DNA of 64,000 bases, taken from assembly GCF_009208775.1 (NCBI RefSeq), contig NZ_WFLM01000004.1:124001-188000 (forward strand). Reading direction: 5' to 3'. Under the pieces are notes generated by a model. The model was not told where the DNA came from. It made no database searches and worked only from the letters and a program-made list of their open reading frames with translations. Numbering within the stretch: the first letter of the stretch is position 1; every line of letters begins with the position of its first letter. This DNA is from Silvanigrella paludirubra. Lineage in GTDB: Bacteria > Bdellovibrionota_B > Oligoflexia > Silvanigrellales > Silvanigrellaceae. The position numbers and the translations under genes were made by a program. Positions 43,423 through 52,593 of the stretch are shown here, piece by piece.

Positions 43423-43508
43423 TGGTGCTCCCGGGGAGAATCGAACTCCCACTTCCGGAGGAAACGCGATTTTGAGTCGCGCGCGTCTACCAGTTCCGCC
43501 ACAAGAGC
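43423..43508 (-). tRNA. tRNA-Leu (anticodon CAA)
   Basis: 86 nt on the minus strand with encoded CCA. Acceptor GCTCTTG pairs with CGGGAGC, the anticodon stem CGCGA/TCGCG holds loop CTCAAAA (anticodon CAA, reads UUG), there is a long class II variable arm, and the T arm is GGGAGTTCGATTCTCCC. Confidence 0.96.
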
Positions 43509-43632
43509 AACCCTACTTGCTTAGTAATCGTTGCCTCGAATGTCAAGAATTTCTCTATAAAATCTTATTGTGTTAAAATCTTGGTAAGATAATACGAGAA
43601 CTTACATATAGACTTTTAGCGGAGGGGAAACA

Positions 43633-44100
43633 GTGGAATACTCCATCGTACAACAAGATGATGGAAAAAACGTAAGCCTGGTAGGGGTTATTAATGAGGA
43701 TTCTGAGATCTCATTTAAAAATCTGTTTTCGGAATTAAAAGATACGAAAAAGATCGTTTTTAACTTTTCACAGGTAAAAAGCATTAACTCTCTTGGAGTG
43801 AGGGCTTGGGTAAGTTTTTTGAGGTCATTAGAGGAAGGCAAAAAAATATTATTTAGTGAATGTACAACAGATATAATTATGCAAATTAACATGATTCCTA
43901 GTTTTTTAGGAAAAGCGTCTGTTTCTAGTTTTTATGTAAATTATATTTGTGAAGTCTGTAATAAAGAAGACAAAAAATTATTTGAAACAGCAAGTCTTCC
44001 TCCAAAGACATATCCTCCAGCACCGAAATGCGATAACGATGATTGTGCTATGCAGACTGAAGAACTTGAGGATGAATATTTTGTATTTTTAATGCGTTGA
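43633..44100 (+). CDS. STAS-domain protein with C-terminal Cys pairs
   Basis: 155 aa, GTG start with GGAGGGG upstream. Residues 1-105 form a STAS fold (VVQQDDGKNVSLVGVI-like first strand, KKIVFNFSQVKSINSLGVRAW). The phospho-Ser/Thr site of anti-anti-sigma factors reads NSLG, so Ser may be usable. The tail has CEVCNK and KCDNDDC, a likely zinc site. It is 9 bp before the diguanylate cyclase gene, so the two probably act in one pathway. Confidence 0.78.
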   Translation: MEYSIVQQDDGKNVSLVGVINEDSEISFKNLFSELKDTKKIVFNFSQVKSINSLGVRAWVSFLRSLEEGKKILFSECTTDIIMQINMIPSFLGKASVSSFYVNYICEVCNKEDKKLFETASLPPKTYPPAPKCDNDDCAMQTEELEDEYFVFLMR

Positions 44101-44109
44101 GGTGCCATT

Positions 44110-45096
44110 TTGGAGAATCAAAACGTACTCGACTCAAGATTAATTGAAAAATTTGAAATACATCGTGATTTTACACGTGTATTTCTAGATGCGTTTGTTT
44201 TAATTAACAAAGAGCATAAAGTTTTAAAATTTAATGCGGCTTTTTGTCAAATTGTTGAATTGAGATCGATAGATATAAGAAGAATTGATAATTTAAAAGA
44301 AATGCTTTTAACCTCGTTACCGGGTAGTGATAAAAGCGCCATAGATCAATTGCTTGAATCGAACTCACCTACTCGTATCGACGAAGTGCCAGCAGTTAAT
44401 GTAACAAATAGAAAAAATCTGACTCTAATTATTAGCAGTTATCCGTATTATGAATCGGATGGAAAAATGCTTGGTGCTTGTTTGTTATTAAGAGATGTTA
44501 CTGCAGAAACAAACTTACAGTCTAAGTATAAAGACAAATCTATTCAGTCTATTACAGATCCGTTAACGGGTTTATATACGCGCCGTTACTTTGAAGAGCA
44601 AATTGATAAAGAATTTGAGCGTTGTAAGACAGGAAATGTACCGCCTAGGCTTTCCGTTATTATGTTTGACTTAGATAAATTTAAAACGGTGAATGATACT
44701 TATGGTCACCAAGCTGGTGACTTTGTTCTTGCTGAGACGGCACGTATTCTTAAGACACACAGTCGGCGTTCTGATGTTTTAGGGCGTTACGGTGGTGAAG
44801 AGTTGCTCGTTTTAATTTTTGAAACCTCTGAAAGAGGGGCTGCTGTTGCAGCAGAAAAGTTTAGACTTGCGATACAAAATAATGAATATGTATTTAATGG
44901 AACACGAATTCCTGTTACGACAAGCGTTGGTGTTACTTTGATAAAATCCGTTGAAGATTCTAAAGAGAGTGCTGTAAAGAGAGCGGATGAATGTTTGTAT
45001 CATGCCAAAGAAAATGGAAGAAATATAGTTTATGTTGATTTTGGTTCGGGACAAATTCCAGTTCAATCTTTTTTAGCATCGAATCCAGAAGTTTGA
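44110..45096 (+). CDS. PAS-GGDEF diguanylate cyclase
   Basis: 328 aa from TTG 44110. N-terminal PAS domain about 15-140 (DAFVLINKEHKVLKFNAAF), then GGDEF domain about 155-315: DPLTGLYTRRYFEEQ, FDLDKFKTVNDTYGHQAGD, active GGEEL and inhibitory RRSD (RxxD) five residues ahead. It should make c-di-GMP and be product-inhibited. Soluble. Its end overlaps the convergent receiver-TPR gene by 34 bp. Signal for the PAS domain unknown. Confidence 0.92.
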   Translation: MENQNVLDSRLIEKFEIHRDFTRVFLDAFVLINKEHKVLKFNAAFCQIVELRSIDIRRIDNLKEMLLTSLPGSDKSAIDQLLESNSPTRIDEVPAVNVTNRKNLTLIISSYPYYESDGKMLGACLLLRDVTAETNLQSKYKDKSIQSITDPLTGLYTRRYFEEQIDKEFERCKTGNVPPRLSVIMFDLDKFKTVNDTYGHQAGDFVLAETARILKTHSRRSDVLGRYGGEELLVLIFETSERGAAVAAEKFRLAIQNNEYVFNGTRIPVTTSVGVTLIKSVEDSKESAVKRADECLYHAKENGRNIVYVDFGSGQIPVQSFLASNPEV

Positions 45097-46391
45097 AATC
45101 CATTTTCGCATTCATCCCTATTTAAATTTTCCATAGCGATAGGATTTAATATTTTAAAATTTTCAATAAACTTCTCAACCCCATATTCTTTAAAAATCTT
45201 AATTAACGTTTTATCTTCAATGAACTCACTTCCGTCTGAATTTAGAGCTTCATTGAAGTATTTTGCCGCTTCATTCATTTTATTACATCTAGCAAAAGCC
45301 ATTCCAATATTAAAATGTATTTGGCCTCTATATTTTTTAAAAAAAGGTAATGCATTTTTATAAAAAGCAATCGCTTCAGTTACTTTGTTTTCTTTTATTA
45401 GAATAACACCTCTATTATTAAAGTAACTTGCTAAAGATCTACTTTCAAACTCACCTTCTATTTGATCAAAAAATGATTTTGCAACATCAAATTTACCAGC
45501 AATTGCATTAGCTTTAACCATTCCTGTTAGAGCACCTTTGTGTTTTGGACTTTTATCCAAAACTTCATGATACTTTGTTTCTGCTTCATAACTTTCTTCA
45601 AGCCCTAAATAAGCATCACCTGTCATTAACTTATGATTGAGATTTTTAGGACTTTTTGCTTCTAATTTTTGAAAAATCATTAATGCTTCTTTATGCCTTC
45701 CTGCTAAACAGTAAGCTTTTCCCATAGTACTTAGAGTCTTTAATGTCTCTATATTATTCATTTTGTGATTTTCTTTTAAAAGTTCATGAAAATAATTTAT
45801 AGCTTCATTATATTTTTCTCTTAAAATTAAAATTTCACCCTTTAAATAAAGATACTTGTGATTTGTTTTTATTTTATGTAATATTTTTTCATCTTTTAGA
45901 ATTTCTTCACATTTTTCAAGATTTTCCATATGAATATAATGTTTAAGTTCATTTATTTTTTTTAAAATAGGGTTGATTAAATGATAATCAGAACGAATTT
46001 CTTCTAGTTTTTTAATGAGTTGATTGCCATTGATAATTTTTGGGATTTTATAATGAATATCTAACTCTGATAATAAATAAGCATCTTCATCGCTCATGTT
46101 CTGAGCAAAAGTAATAAGTTCTATATGATCATATTTATAATTACTTCTTATTTTTTGTGCAAAGATATTCCCTGAAATACCTGATGATGACCAATTAAAT
46201 AATATAAAATTTATATTTTCATGATCATTTATAAGAATTTCAAATGCATCTTTAAAATTACCGCATGTTATGACACTAAAATTTTCGCTAGATCTTATTG
46301 CGGCAGCAAAAAAAGTTCTTTGCTCTACAGTACTTTCTATTAGTAAGACAGCAAGTTTTTTTTCTAATTTCGTTTCTTTTTGGAGCTTCAT
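45063..46391 (-). CDS. Pseudo-receiver/TPR protein, paralogue 3
   Basis: 442 aa. A receiver-like domain (about 10-125) has the beta-3 end as FILFNWSSSG, so the phospho-acceptor Asp is Asn; the acidic start is IESTVE and the conserved Lys remains (YKIPK). TPR units follow from about 170 to 410 (YLKGEILILREKYNEAINYF, GKAYCLAGRHKEALMIFQKL in part). It should sense or dock proteins without phosphotransfer. Third in a run of three same-strand paralogues, and its end overlaps the GGDEF gene. Confidence 0.82.
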   Translation of the reverse strand: MKLQKETKLEKKLAVLLIESTVEQRTFFAAAIRSSENFSVITCGNFKDAFEILINDHENINFILFNWSSSGISGNIFAQKIRSNYKYDHIELITFAQNMSDEDAYLLSELDIHYKIPKIINGNQLIKKLEEIRSDYHLINPILKKINELKHYIHMENLEKCEEILKDEKILHKIKTNHKYLYLKGEILILREKYNEAINYFHELLKENHKMNNIETLKTLSTMGKAYCLAGRHKEALMIFQKLEAKSPKNLNHKLMTGDAYLGLEESYEAETKYHEVLDKSPKHKGALTGMVKANAIAGKFDVAKSFFDQIEGEFESRSLASYFNNRGVILIKENKVTEAIAFYKNALPFFKKYRGQIHFNIGMAFARCNKMNEAAKYFNEALNSDGSEFIEDKTLIKIFKEYGVEKFIENFKILNPIAMENLNRDECENGFQTSGFDAKKD

Positions 46392-46431
46392 TTATATCCT
46401 TCAATTAAGAAAAATATTAATATTTTAAATG

Positions 46432-47700
46432 CTATTCATCAATTTTATCTGTATTGGATTTTTTAAATTTTTCAATAAATTTTTGCATGCCTTCTGTTTT
46501 AAATATTTTAAGCAAAGTTTTATCGGATAATAGTTCATAATCAGAGGAGTTTAATGTTTCGTTAAAATATTCAGCCGCTTCTTCAATTTTATTAGATCTA
46601 TAATAAGCCATACCTAAGTTAAAACTAATATGTCCCTTATATTTTTTAAAAAAATAAAGAGCATTTTTGTAAAATGAAATTGCTTCAGATAATTTAGTTT
46701 CCTTTACTAGCATTACCCCTCTATTATTAAAGTAACTAGCAAGAGACTTGCTTTCAAACTCACCCTCAATCTGGTGAAAAAAAGATTTAGCAACATCGTA
46801 TTTACCTGAAATAGAATTTGATTTTACCATTCCAGTCAAAGCTCCCTTATCTTTTGGATTTTTTTCTAGGATTTCATGAAATTTTGATTCGGCTTTATAA
46901 TGTTCATTAAGCCCTAATAGTGCTTCTCCAGCCATTAATTTATGATTTAAATTTTTAGGGCTTTTTGACTCAAGTTTTTCAAATATCATTAATGCTTCTT
47001 TATTTCGTCCAGCTAGGCAGTAAGCTTTGCCTAAAGTACTCATCGTTTTAAGAGTTTCTATTCCGTTTAGTTTTGATCTATCTTTTAGAAGATCTTCAAA
47101 ATATTTAATAGCATTATCATAATCTTTTCTTAGTATTAATATTTCTCCATATATATATAGGTATTTATGATTGTTTTGTATCTTGTGAAGAATTTTTTCA
47201 TCTTTTATTATTTCTTCACAATTTTCAAGATCCTCAACGTTTACATAATGCTTTAGTTCATTTATTTTTTTTAAAACCGGATTTAGTAAATGATAGTCTG
47301 AACGAATTTCTTCAAGTTTTTTTATTAACTGGGCGCCATTAATAATTTTTGGTATTGTATAATGAATGTCAAGCTCAGAAAATAAAAAAGAATCTTCATC
47401 GCTTAAGTTCTGGGAAAATGTAATTAATTCAATGTGATCATATTTAAAATTTTTTCTAATATTTTGAGCAAAAATAGAGCCTGCAATATTAGGTGAAATC
47501 CAATTAAATAGAATAAAATTTATGCTTTCATAATTATCCATTAATATTTGTCTTGCATCGTTTGCTGTGCCCGCTGTTAAAACATTAAAATTGAGACTTT
47601 TTTTAATAGCCCCAGAAAAAAATGCCCTTAATTCTACTGAATTTTCTATTAGTAATATTACAAGTTTTTTTTCTAAAATGGGCTCTTTGTGAGGCTTCAT
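46432..47700 (-). CDS. Pseudo-receiver/TPR protein, paralogue 2
   Basis: 422 aa with the same layout as its neighbours: pseudo-receiver (FILFNWISPN, Asn for Asp; LIENSVE acidic start; YTIPK Lys), linker with KKINELKHYV, then TPRs such as GEILILRKDYDNAIKYFEDL and AYCLAGRNKEALMIFEKL. It ends with an amphipathic helix (KIFKTEGMQKFIEKF) also shared by all three. 40 bp from paralogue 3 and about 86 bp from paralogue 1. Confidence 0.82.
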   Translation of the reverse strand: MKPHKEPILEKKLVILLIENSVELRAFFSGAIKKSLNFNVLTAGTANDARQILMDNYESINFILFNWISPNIAGSIFAQNIRKNFKYDHIELITFSQNLSDEDSFLFSELDIHYTIPKIINGAQLIKKLEEIRSDYHLLNPVLKKINELKHYVNVEDLENCEEIIKDEKILHKIQNNHKYLYIYGEILILRKDYDNAIKYFEDLLKDRSKLNGIETLKTMSTLGKAYCLAGRNKEALMIFEKLESKSPKNLNHKLMAGEALLGLNEHYKAESKFHEILEKNPKDKGALTGMVKSNSISGKYDVAKSFFHQIEGEFESKSLASYFNNRGVMLVKETKLSEAISFYKNALYFFKKYKGHISFNLGMAYYRSNKIEEAAEYFNETLNSSDYELLSDKTLLKIFKTEGMQKFIEKFKKSNTDKIDE

Positions 47701-47786
47701 TTTTATTCCTTCAATTCATAAAAAGAATAATTATTTAAAAATTTAAAATAATTATTTATTAAAAACCAATTTCAAAGAAATATTCA

Positions 47787-49049
47787 TTATGGGATTTGTG
47801 TAGTCGATTTTTTGAATTTTTCAATAAATTTATCAGCTCCTTCTTCTTTTAAAAGCTTTAATAAAGTTTTATCTGAGAAAGACTCAAATTCATCAGACTT
47901 TAATACTTCTTGAAAATAATCTACTGCTTCTTCAATTCTATTTGATCTATAATATGCCATTCCTAAGTTAAAATTAATGTGATCTTTATATTTTTTGAAA
48001 AAATATAAAGCATTTTTATAAAATGAAATTGCTTCATCAAACTTATCACTTTTAACAAGGACAACACCTCTGTTATTAAAATAACTTGCAAGTGATTTAC
48101 TTTCAAAATCTCCTTCAATTTGATGATAGAATAACTTTGCCTCTTCGTAATTTCCCGAAATTGATTTTGATTTTATGAGACCTGTTAATGCAGATTTATC
48201 TTTTTTATTTTTTTCAAGCACTTCATGAAATTTAGTTTCTGCTTCGTATGTTTTATCTAATCCTAAAAGAGCTTCTCCAACCATCACTTTATGATTTAAA
48301 TTTTTTGGACTTTTTGCCTCTAACTTTTCAAAAATCATTAATGCTTCTTTATTTTTTCCAGCTAAACAGTATGCTTTTCCTAGAGTATTCATGGTTTTTA
48401 GAGTTTCAAATGTGTTCAATTTAGATTTGTCTTTTAGCATTGAATTAAAAAACTGAATTGCTTCTTCGTAATGTCTGCGTAAAATAAGAAGCTCGCCTTT
48501 TAAATATAAAAATTTATGATTATTTTTTATCTTATAAAGTACTTTTTCATCTTTAACAATTTCTTCACATTTTTCTAGGTTTTCTATATTTATAAAATGC
48601 TTTAATTCATTTATTTTTTGTAATTCAGGTTTTGTGAAATGATAGTCTTTTCTGACTTCTTCAAGTTTTTTAATTAAATCTGCTCTATTTATTACTTTAG
48701 GAAGAGTGTAATGAATATCAAGTTCAGCAATTAAAAAAGTATCATCAGGAGTTAAATTATGTGAAATTGCAATCAGTTCAATATGATCATAGTTAAATAT
48801 TTTTCTTATGTTTTGTGAAAACGTACTTCCTGGTATTTCAATTGAATTCCAATTAAATAATATGAAATCTATTTTTTCATAGTTTTCTTTTAGTATTTCC
48901 ATGGTATCTCTAATAGATCCACTGTTTAATACTTCAAAGTTTTCACTAGATTTTATAGCAGTACTTAAATAATTTCGGGCATTGGGTTCACTTTCCACAA
49001 GTAATATAACTGTTTTCTTTTCTGAAATGGTTTCTTTGATAGGCTCCAT
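47787..49049 (-). CDS. Pseudo-receiver/TPR protein, paralogue 1
   Basis: 420 aa from ATG 49049 (AAGGA upstream), which lines the N-terminus up with its paralogues; ATG 49073 adds eight residues. The receiver site reads FILFNWNSIE, again Asn in place of Asp, with LVESEP and YTLPK. TPR array from about 165. Gene order and similarity indicate two duplications on the spot. Receiver-TPR proteins are frequent in Bdellovibrio-type bacteria. Confidence 0.82.
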   Translation of the reverse strand: MEPIKETISEKKTVILLVESEPNARNYLSTAIKSSENFEVLNSGSIRDTMEILKENYEKIDFILFNWNSIEIPGSTFSQNIRKIFNYDHIELIAISHNLTPDDTFLIAELDIHYTLPKVINRADLIKKLEEVRKDYHFTKPELQKINELKHFINIENLEKCEEIVKDEKVLYKIKNNHKFLYLKGELLILRRHYEEAIQFFNSMLKDKSKLNTFETLKTMNTLGKAYCLAGKNKEALMIFEKLEAKSPKNLNHKVMVGEALLGLDKTYEAETKFHEVLEKNKKDKSALTGLIKSKSISGNYEEAKLFYHQIEGDFESKSLASYFNNRGVVLVKSDKFDEAISFYKNALYFFKKYKDHINFNLGMAYYRSNRIEEAVDYFQEVLKSDEFESFSDKTLLKLLKEEGADKFIEKFKKSTTQIP

Positions 49050-49182
49050 TTTCTGAATCCTTGAAATCAGCAAATAAAATTAAACTTTTTAAAATTATAT
49101 TATAATTTAAGTTAGATTTAAAAGATAAGCGACATTTTTAAGATAAGTTTTTAAATTTGATTTTTATAAATAAATGATAATT

Positions 49183-49965
49183 TTAATTTGCTGTAACGTT
49201 AGGTTGTTCTTCATTGGATAAGACGTTTTCTTCTAAATTATTTTCTTGAATGCCTTGTGGTTGGACCATAGCATAGCCGTAGGCTCCATCTCGCCAAGCA
49301 TAAACGCGCTTAATTTTACTAGAAGCAGCTTGAATTTTTTTCAGTATTTTTTGTTTAGGAAATGAGTTTTCATTTTTTTTGGTTAATTTTACAATATAAA
49401 GTACGCTTGGTTTAGACTGTTGTAACTTTGTTTTTTGTATATTTTGGTTGGGTTCCATTGTAATACTAACGCCTTGTTGGCCTTTGTATAAAAAGAAACG
49501 TCCTTCATAAGCCGAATAACTTTGAGCGAGTTGTTTTGGAATAACAGGCTCAAAAGATTGATCTGGTAATGAGTCCATAGAAAGTTGTGGGAGAGCATTA
49601 GAGTCTCCAACAAGATCAAAGTCAGGTGGCATTGCATTTGCGTCTTGCATGGAAGAAACCATTTCAGAAATAAAGTCATAATTTGAATTTTCAAAAACAT
49701 GTAAAAGGCCAAATGTAACAGATGCTGCTACGGCTGCTGTGATAAAATGCGAAAATACTTTTTTTTCGTTTTTATGATATACATTCTTAAATTTTTGAAT
49801 TAAATTACTGAAATACTGATTTTTTTCTTTTTGAGCTTTATTTGAAAGCAAATGTTCTAGCATACGCTTTTGATCTGAAGATAAAGAAACTTGATTGTAA
49901 TGGTTTTTAACCTGATCCTTCCAATTTTCTTTTAAATTTTCAAATTTTGGATCATTTGGTAACAT
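49183..49965 (-). CDS. Putative anti-sigma factor, single-pass
   Basis: 260 aa. A cytoplasmic N-terminal part (about 1-75, with VSLSSDQKRMLEHLL), one membrane helix (FSHFITAAVAASVTFGLLHV) and a periplasmic part with a conserved-looking AYSAYEGRFFLYKGQQGVSI and VYAWRDGAYGYAMV. It lies 76 bp downstream of the ECF sigma gene on the same strand. Position and topology are those of an anti-sigma factor; no zinc HxxxCxxC motif is present, so it would be of another class. Confidence 0.68.
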   Translation of the reverse strand: MLPNDPKFENLKENWKDQVKNHYNQVSLSSDQKRMLEHLLSNKAQKEKNQYFSNLIQKFKNVYHKNEKKVFSHFITAAVAASVTFGLLHVFENSNYDFISEMVSSMQDANAMPPDFDLVGDSNALPQLSMDSLPDQSFEPVIPKQLAQSYSAYEGRFFLYKGQQGVSITMEPNQNIQKTKLQQSKPSVLYIVKLTKKNENSFPKQKILKKIQAASSKIKRVYAWRDGAYGYAMVQPQGIQENNLEENVLSNEEQPNVTAN

Positions 49966-50041
49966 TTTAAAAACACCTCAAAGTATAATTCTTCCTTCTT
50001 TAGTATATACGATTAAAAAGGTTTTTTTATTCCAAATCTTG

Positions 50042-50689
50042 TCAGTTTGACTTTAGTTTTTGGAGAGTGCGAGATAGCGTACTCATGACGGTACCTATTG
50101 GGATGCCAAGAATAGCTGAGATATCTTTATAGGAATAGTCTTCAGCCGCAAGAAATAAGATACTTCTTTGCCTATCATTGAGCTGATCAAGCCGTTTTTT
50201 CCAATTGTCATCTAGGGCAAGGCGATAAAATTCTTTTTCAGATTTTTTTAAGTCATCTGTATTATTATACAAATCATTTTGGAGAGGCTCGGCATACTCA
50301 ATAGAAATTGTATTTAAAGTATCTTCCGAAGAGTCAAACTTCCATTTTTTATTTACTTCTCTATCATCAATATATGTGTTTTTGACAATTCTAAAAAGCC
50401 AATTTTTAAAATGATACTGAATATCAGGACTTTGAAACAGGGAATCGACTTCTTCATTCGAGTTTGCTTGAGCATTGTAATTTAATACAAACTTTTGAAA
50501 TGCTTTTAAAGACTTAAGCAATGATGTCTGATGTATGTCTTCCGCTTTGGTTTTATTGTTACAAAGACTGAAACTAAAACGAAACATAGCATCCCAATAT
50601 TTCTTTGATTGGGATACAAATTGTGTGTTCCAGTTTAATTCAATTTCTACAACTGATTCAACGTATTTAGTATTATCCATTGTTGCCAT
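50042..50689 (-). CDS. ECF-type RNA polymerase sigma factor
   Basis: 215 aa. Region 2 (about 28-125: YWDAMFRFSFSLCNNKTKAEDIHQT, LFRIVKNTYIDD in part) and region 4 (about 165-213: LNDRQRSILFLAAEDYSYKD, then ISAILGIPIGTVMSTLSR) are present, with an acidic linker and no region 3. It would steer RNA polymerase to stress or envelope genes. Its start overlaps the upstream permease gene by 17 bp; the probable anti-sigma gene follows. Confidence 0.85.
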   Translation of the reverse strand: MATMDNTKYVESVVEIELNWNTQFVSQSKKYWDAMFRFSFSLCNNKTKAEDIHQTSLLKSLKAFQKFVLNYNAQANSNEEVDSLFQSPDIQYHFKNWLFRIVKNTYIDDREVNKKWKFDSSEDTLNTISIEYAEPLQNDLYNNTDDLKKSEKEFYRLALDDNWKKRLDQLNDRQRSILFLAAEDYSYKDISAILGIPIGTVMSTLSRTLQKLKSN

Positions 50690-51737
50690 TTTTGTAAAAC
50701 TGGGACTCCTTGTATGACTTTATAATCATAGTAAATGATACTTTTCCAACTGCTGCTAAAGGCACAGCTAATAAAATACCATAAAACCCAAACCAATCAC
50801 CAAAACAAAGCACAGACAGAATTACCAGAGAAGGGTGTAATCCTGAGAATCTTCCCATGATCCTTGGAGTGATGAATAATCCATCTAAACATTGTACCGT
50901 TAAAAAAGCCAGAGATACAGTTAAAATAAGATGTCCATCCGCTGAGTTTGTAACTAATACAAAAAAACATAGAAAACTTCCAACAAGAATATCCATATAG
51001 GGTACTAATCGGGCGCAGCCGGTTAAAACGCCAACGGCAATTGCTGTTGGTAAACCAGCTATAAGTAATGCACTTGGATAAAGGACACATAATGTTAGAA
51101 TGACAATAGACTGACCACGTAAAACAGATCTTAATTTTTTATCTACTTCTTCAATAAACTCTATAAAAACAGGTTTGATATCAATGGGAACTAATTCAAA
51201 TATTTTATTATGAATTTTATTGAAATCACGCATTAAAAAATAAGAAAAAAACGGTGTGAAAATAACCATAATTAAAATTGATGCAATAAATCTTGTACTC
51301 GCTCCTATGCGAGATATTAATGTTTCACTTACTTTTTCAACATTAATAGGTAACAAATCATATAAATGAATTACGTTGTACGATTTTTGTCCTGTTAATT
51401 CTGCAATTAATCCTTGAATTTTTGGGAAAAGAGAACCTTCTAAGTAAGTTTTAAATCCAGGTAGAAGTTTAATTAAACCTTGAAGCTGTTCAAATAAAAT
51501 AGGTAAAAATATCCAGATGGCAAGTAAGGATAAAACAGTAAGAATAATAAGTGTTGCAAAGGAAATGAAAGACCTTTTAATCCCTTTATTTTCTAAAAAT
51601 TCAAACAATGGATTAATAAGATAGGCAGCCACAAATGATATAATTAATGGTCCAATGACAATATTTAAAAATAAAAAAAGACAGAGTGTGATTAAAAAGA
51701 AACATAAAAAAAATATTTTTCCTCTGTAACTTTTCAT
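50673..51737 (-). CDS. AI-2E/PerM family transporter
   Basis: 354 aa, about eight membrane helices with a large hydrophilic part between helices 2 and 3 (EQLQGLIKLLPGFKTYLEGS). The motifs NPLFEFLENKGIKRS, VPYMDILVGSFLCF and the late ITPRIMGRFSGLHPSLVILS match this family, whose members include Na+/H+ antiporters and putative AI-2 exporters. Role here unknown. Start 1 bp after the preceding small gene. Confidence 0.88.
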   Translation of the reverse strand: MKSYRGKIFFLCFFLITLCLFLFLNIVIGPLIISFVAAYLINPLFEFLENKGIKRSFISFATLIILTVLSLLAIWIFLPILFEQLQGLIKLLPGFKTYLEGSLFPKIQGLIAELTGQKSYNVIHLYDLLPINVEKVSETLISRIGASTRFIASILIMVIFTPFFSYFLMRDFNKIHNKIFELVPIDIKPVFIEFIEEVDKKLRSVLRGQSIVILTLCVLYPSALLIAGLPTAIAVGVLTGCARLVPYMDILVGSFLCFFVLVTNSADGHLILTVSLAFLTVQCLDGLFITPRIMGRFSGLHPSLVILSVLCFGDWFGFYGILLAVPLAAVGKVSFTMIIKSYKESQFYKNGNNG

Positions 51738-51738
51738 T

Positions 51739-52050
51739 TTATCCCTTATCTACGCCTCTAAGTTTTATAAGTTCTTTATCTGTATTCTGAATGTCTTGAA
51801 TGATTTCGTATAACTCTGTGTCTTTCAATAATTTTTCAAGTTCTTCAGGAAGTCCATCTTCATATGCTTCGTATAAATTTCTTCCTAATTCTGCGAAAAG
51901 CTCTTTTCTTTTTTGAACTAATTGTACTTTTCCAATTTGTTTTTTAGCTTCATCGACACCGCGTTTTATCTCTCTAGTACTAATTTTTGCAGCATCAGAT
52001 AATGTTTCTTGAATTTTTTTCCAATCAAAAGAAAAATTATGATTACTCAT
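51739..52050 (-). CDS. Small helical protein of unknown family
   Basis: 103 aa, almost wholly charged helix (DWKKIQETLSDAAKISTREI, LEKLLKDTELYEIIQDIQNT). Likely a coiled coil or apolipoprotein-like bundle; cytoplasmic. In a run of minus-strand genes with spacing of 9 bp upstream and 1 bp downstream, so cotranscribed with the AI-2E-type permease. Confidence 0.65.
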   Translation of the reverse strand: MSNHNFSFDWKKIQETLSDAAKISTREIKRGVDEAKKQIGKVQLVQKRKELFAELGRNLYEAYEDGLPEELEKLLKDTELYEIIQDIQNTDKELIKLRGVDKG

Positions 52051-52059
52051 GTTTTGCTC

Positions 52060-52593
52060 CTATTCTGTTGCGGCAAAGGAAAGCTCTTCTACAATAAGGC
52101 TTCCAAAACCTATAGCAAATAGGAAAAGAGCGAAGTAAGCAAGAGCTATTGGAGGAAAGGTAAATAAATTTGAAAGGAAGGAACAGGCAAAAGAAGCTAT
52201 AACAAATGGCATGGTGTATTTGAAAACCAAAGAAAGTTGCCTTTTTGGTTTTATCATTCCAAGATCCATTAATAGGCGTATGCGAGAGCCTTTTTCAGCT
52301 CTATTTTTAGCAAGTAAAATAGATTCTCTTAAAAGAAGGGTAAGTAAGGCAAGTGCAAAAACTTCTGGAGTTTGAAAAATGAGCGCAAATATAATTGAAA
52401 TAAGATGAAATGCTACAAAATATAGTTTTTGAATATGGTATTTTTGAATTATGTAAGTAAGAATTAAAAATCCTAAAGAAACAAAGCAGCCAATTAAGGA
52501 AACATATAAAGGATGCGACGCACAGTTTATAATTATAATAAGAAACAAAAAAATAAAAATAGAAATCATATTTTTCTGGCTAAAGAGAGACAT
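52060..52593 (-). CDS. Multi-pass inner-membrane protein, unknown
   Basis: 177 aa with about five membrane helices (for example ISIFIFLFLIIIINCAS, FALALLTLLLRESILL in part) and a short charged loop AKNRAEKGSRIRLL. No family recognised; size and topology recall small membrane proteins preceding permease genes. First gene of the 52.6-49.2 kb minus-strand unit. Its start overlaps the divergent 52513 gene by about 80 bp. Confidence 0.6.
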   Translation of the reverse strand: MSLFSQKNMISIFIFLFLIIIINCASHPLYVSLIGCFVSLGFLILTYIIQKYHIQKLYFVAFHLISIIFALIFQTPEVFALALLTLLLRESILLAKNRAEKGSRIRLLMDLGMIKPKRQLSLVFKYTMPFVIASFACSFLSNLFTFPPIALAYFALFLFAIGFGSLIVEELSFAATE

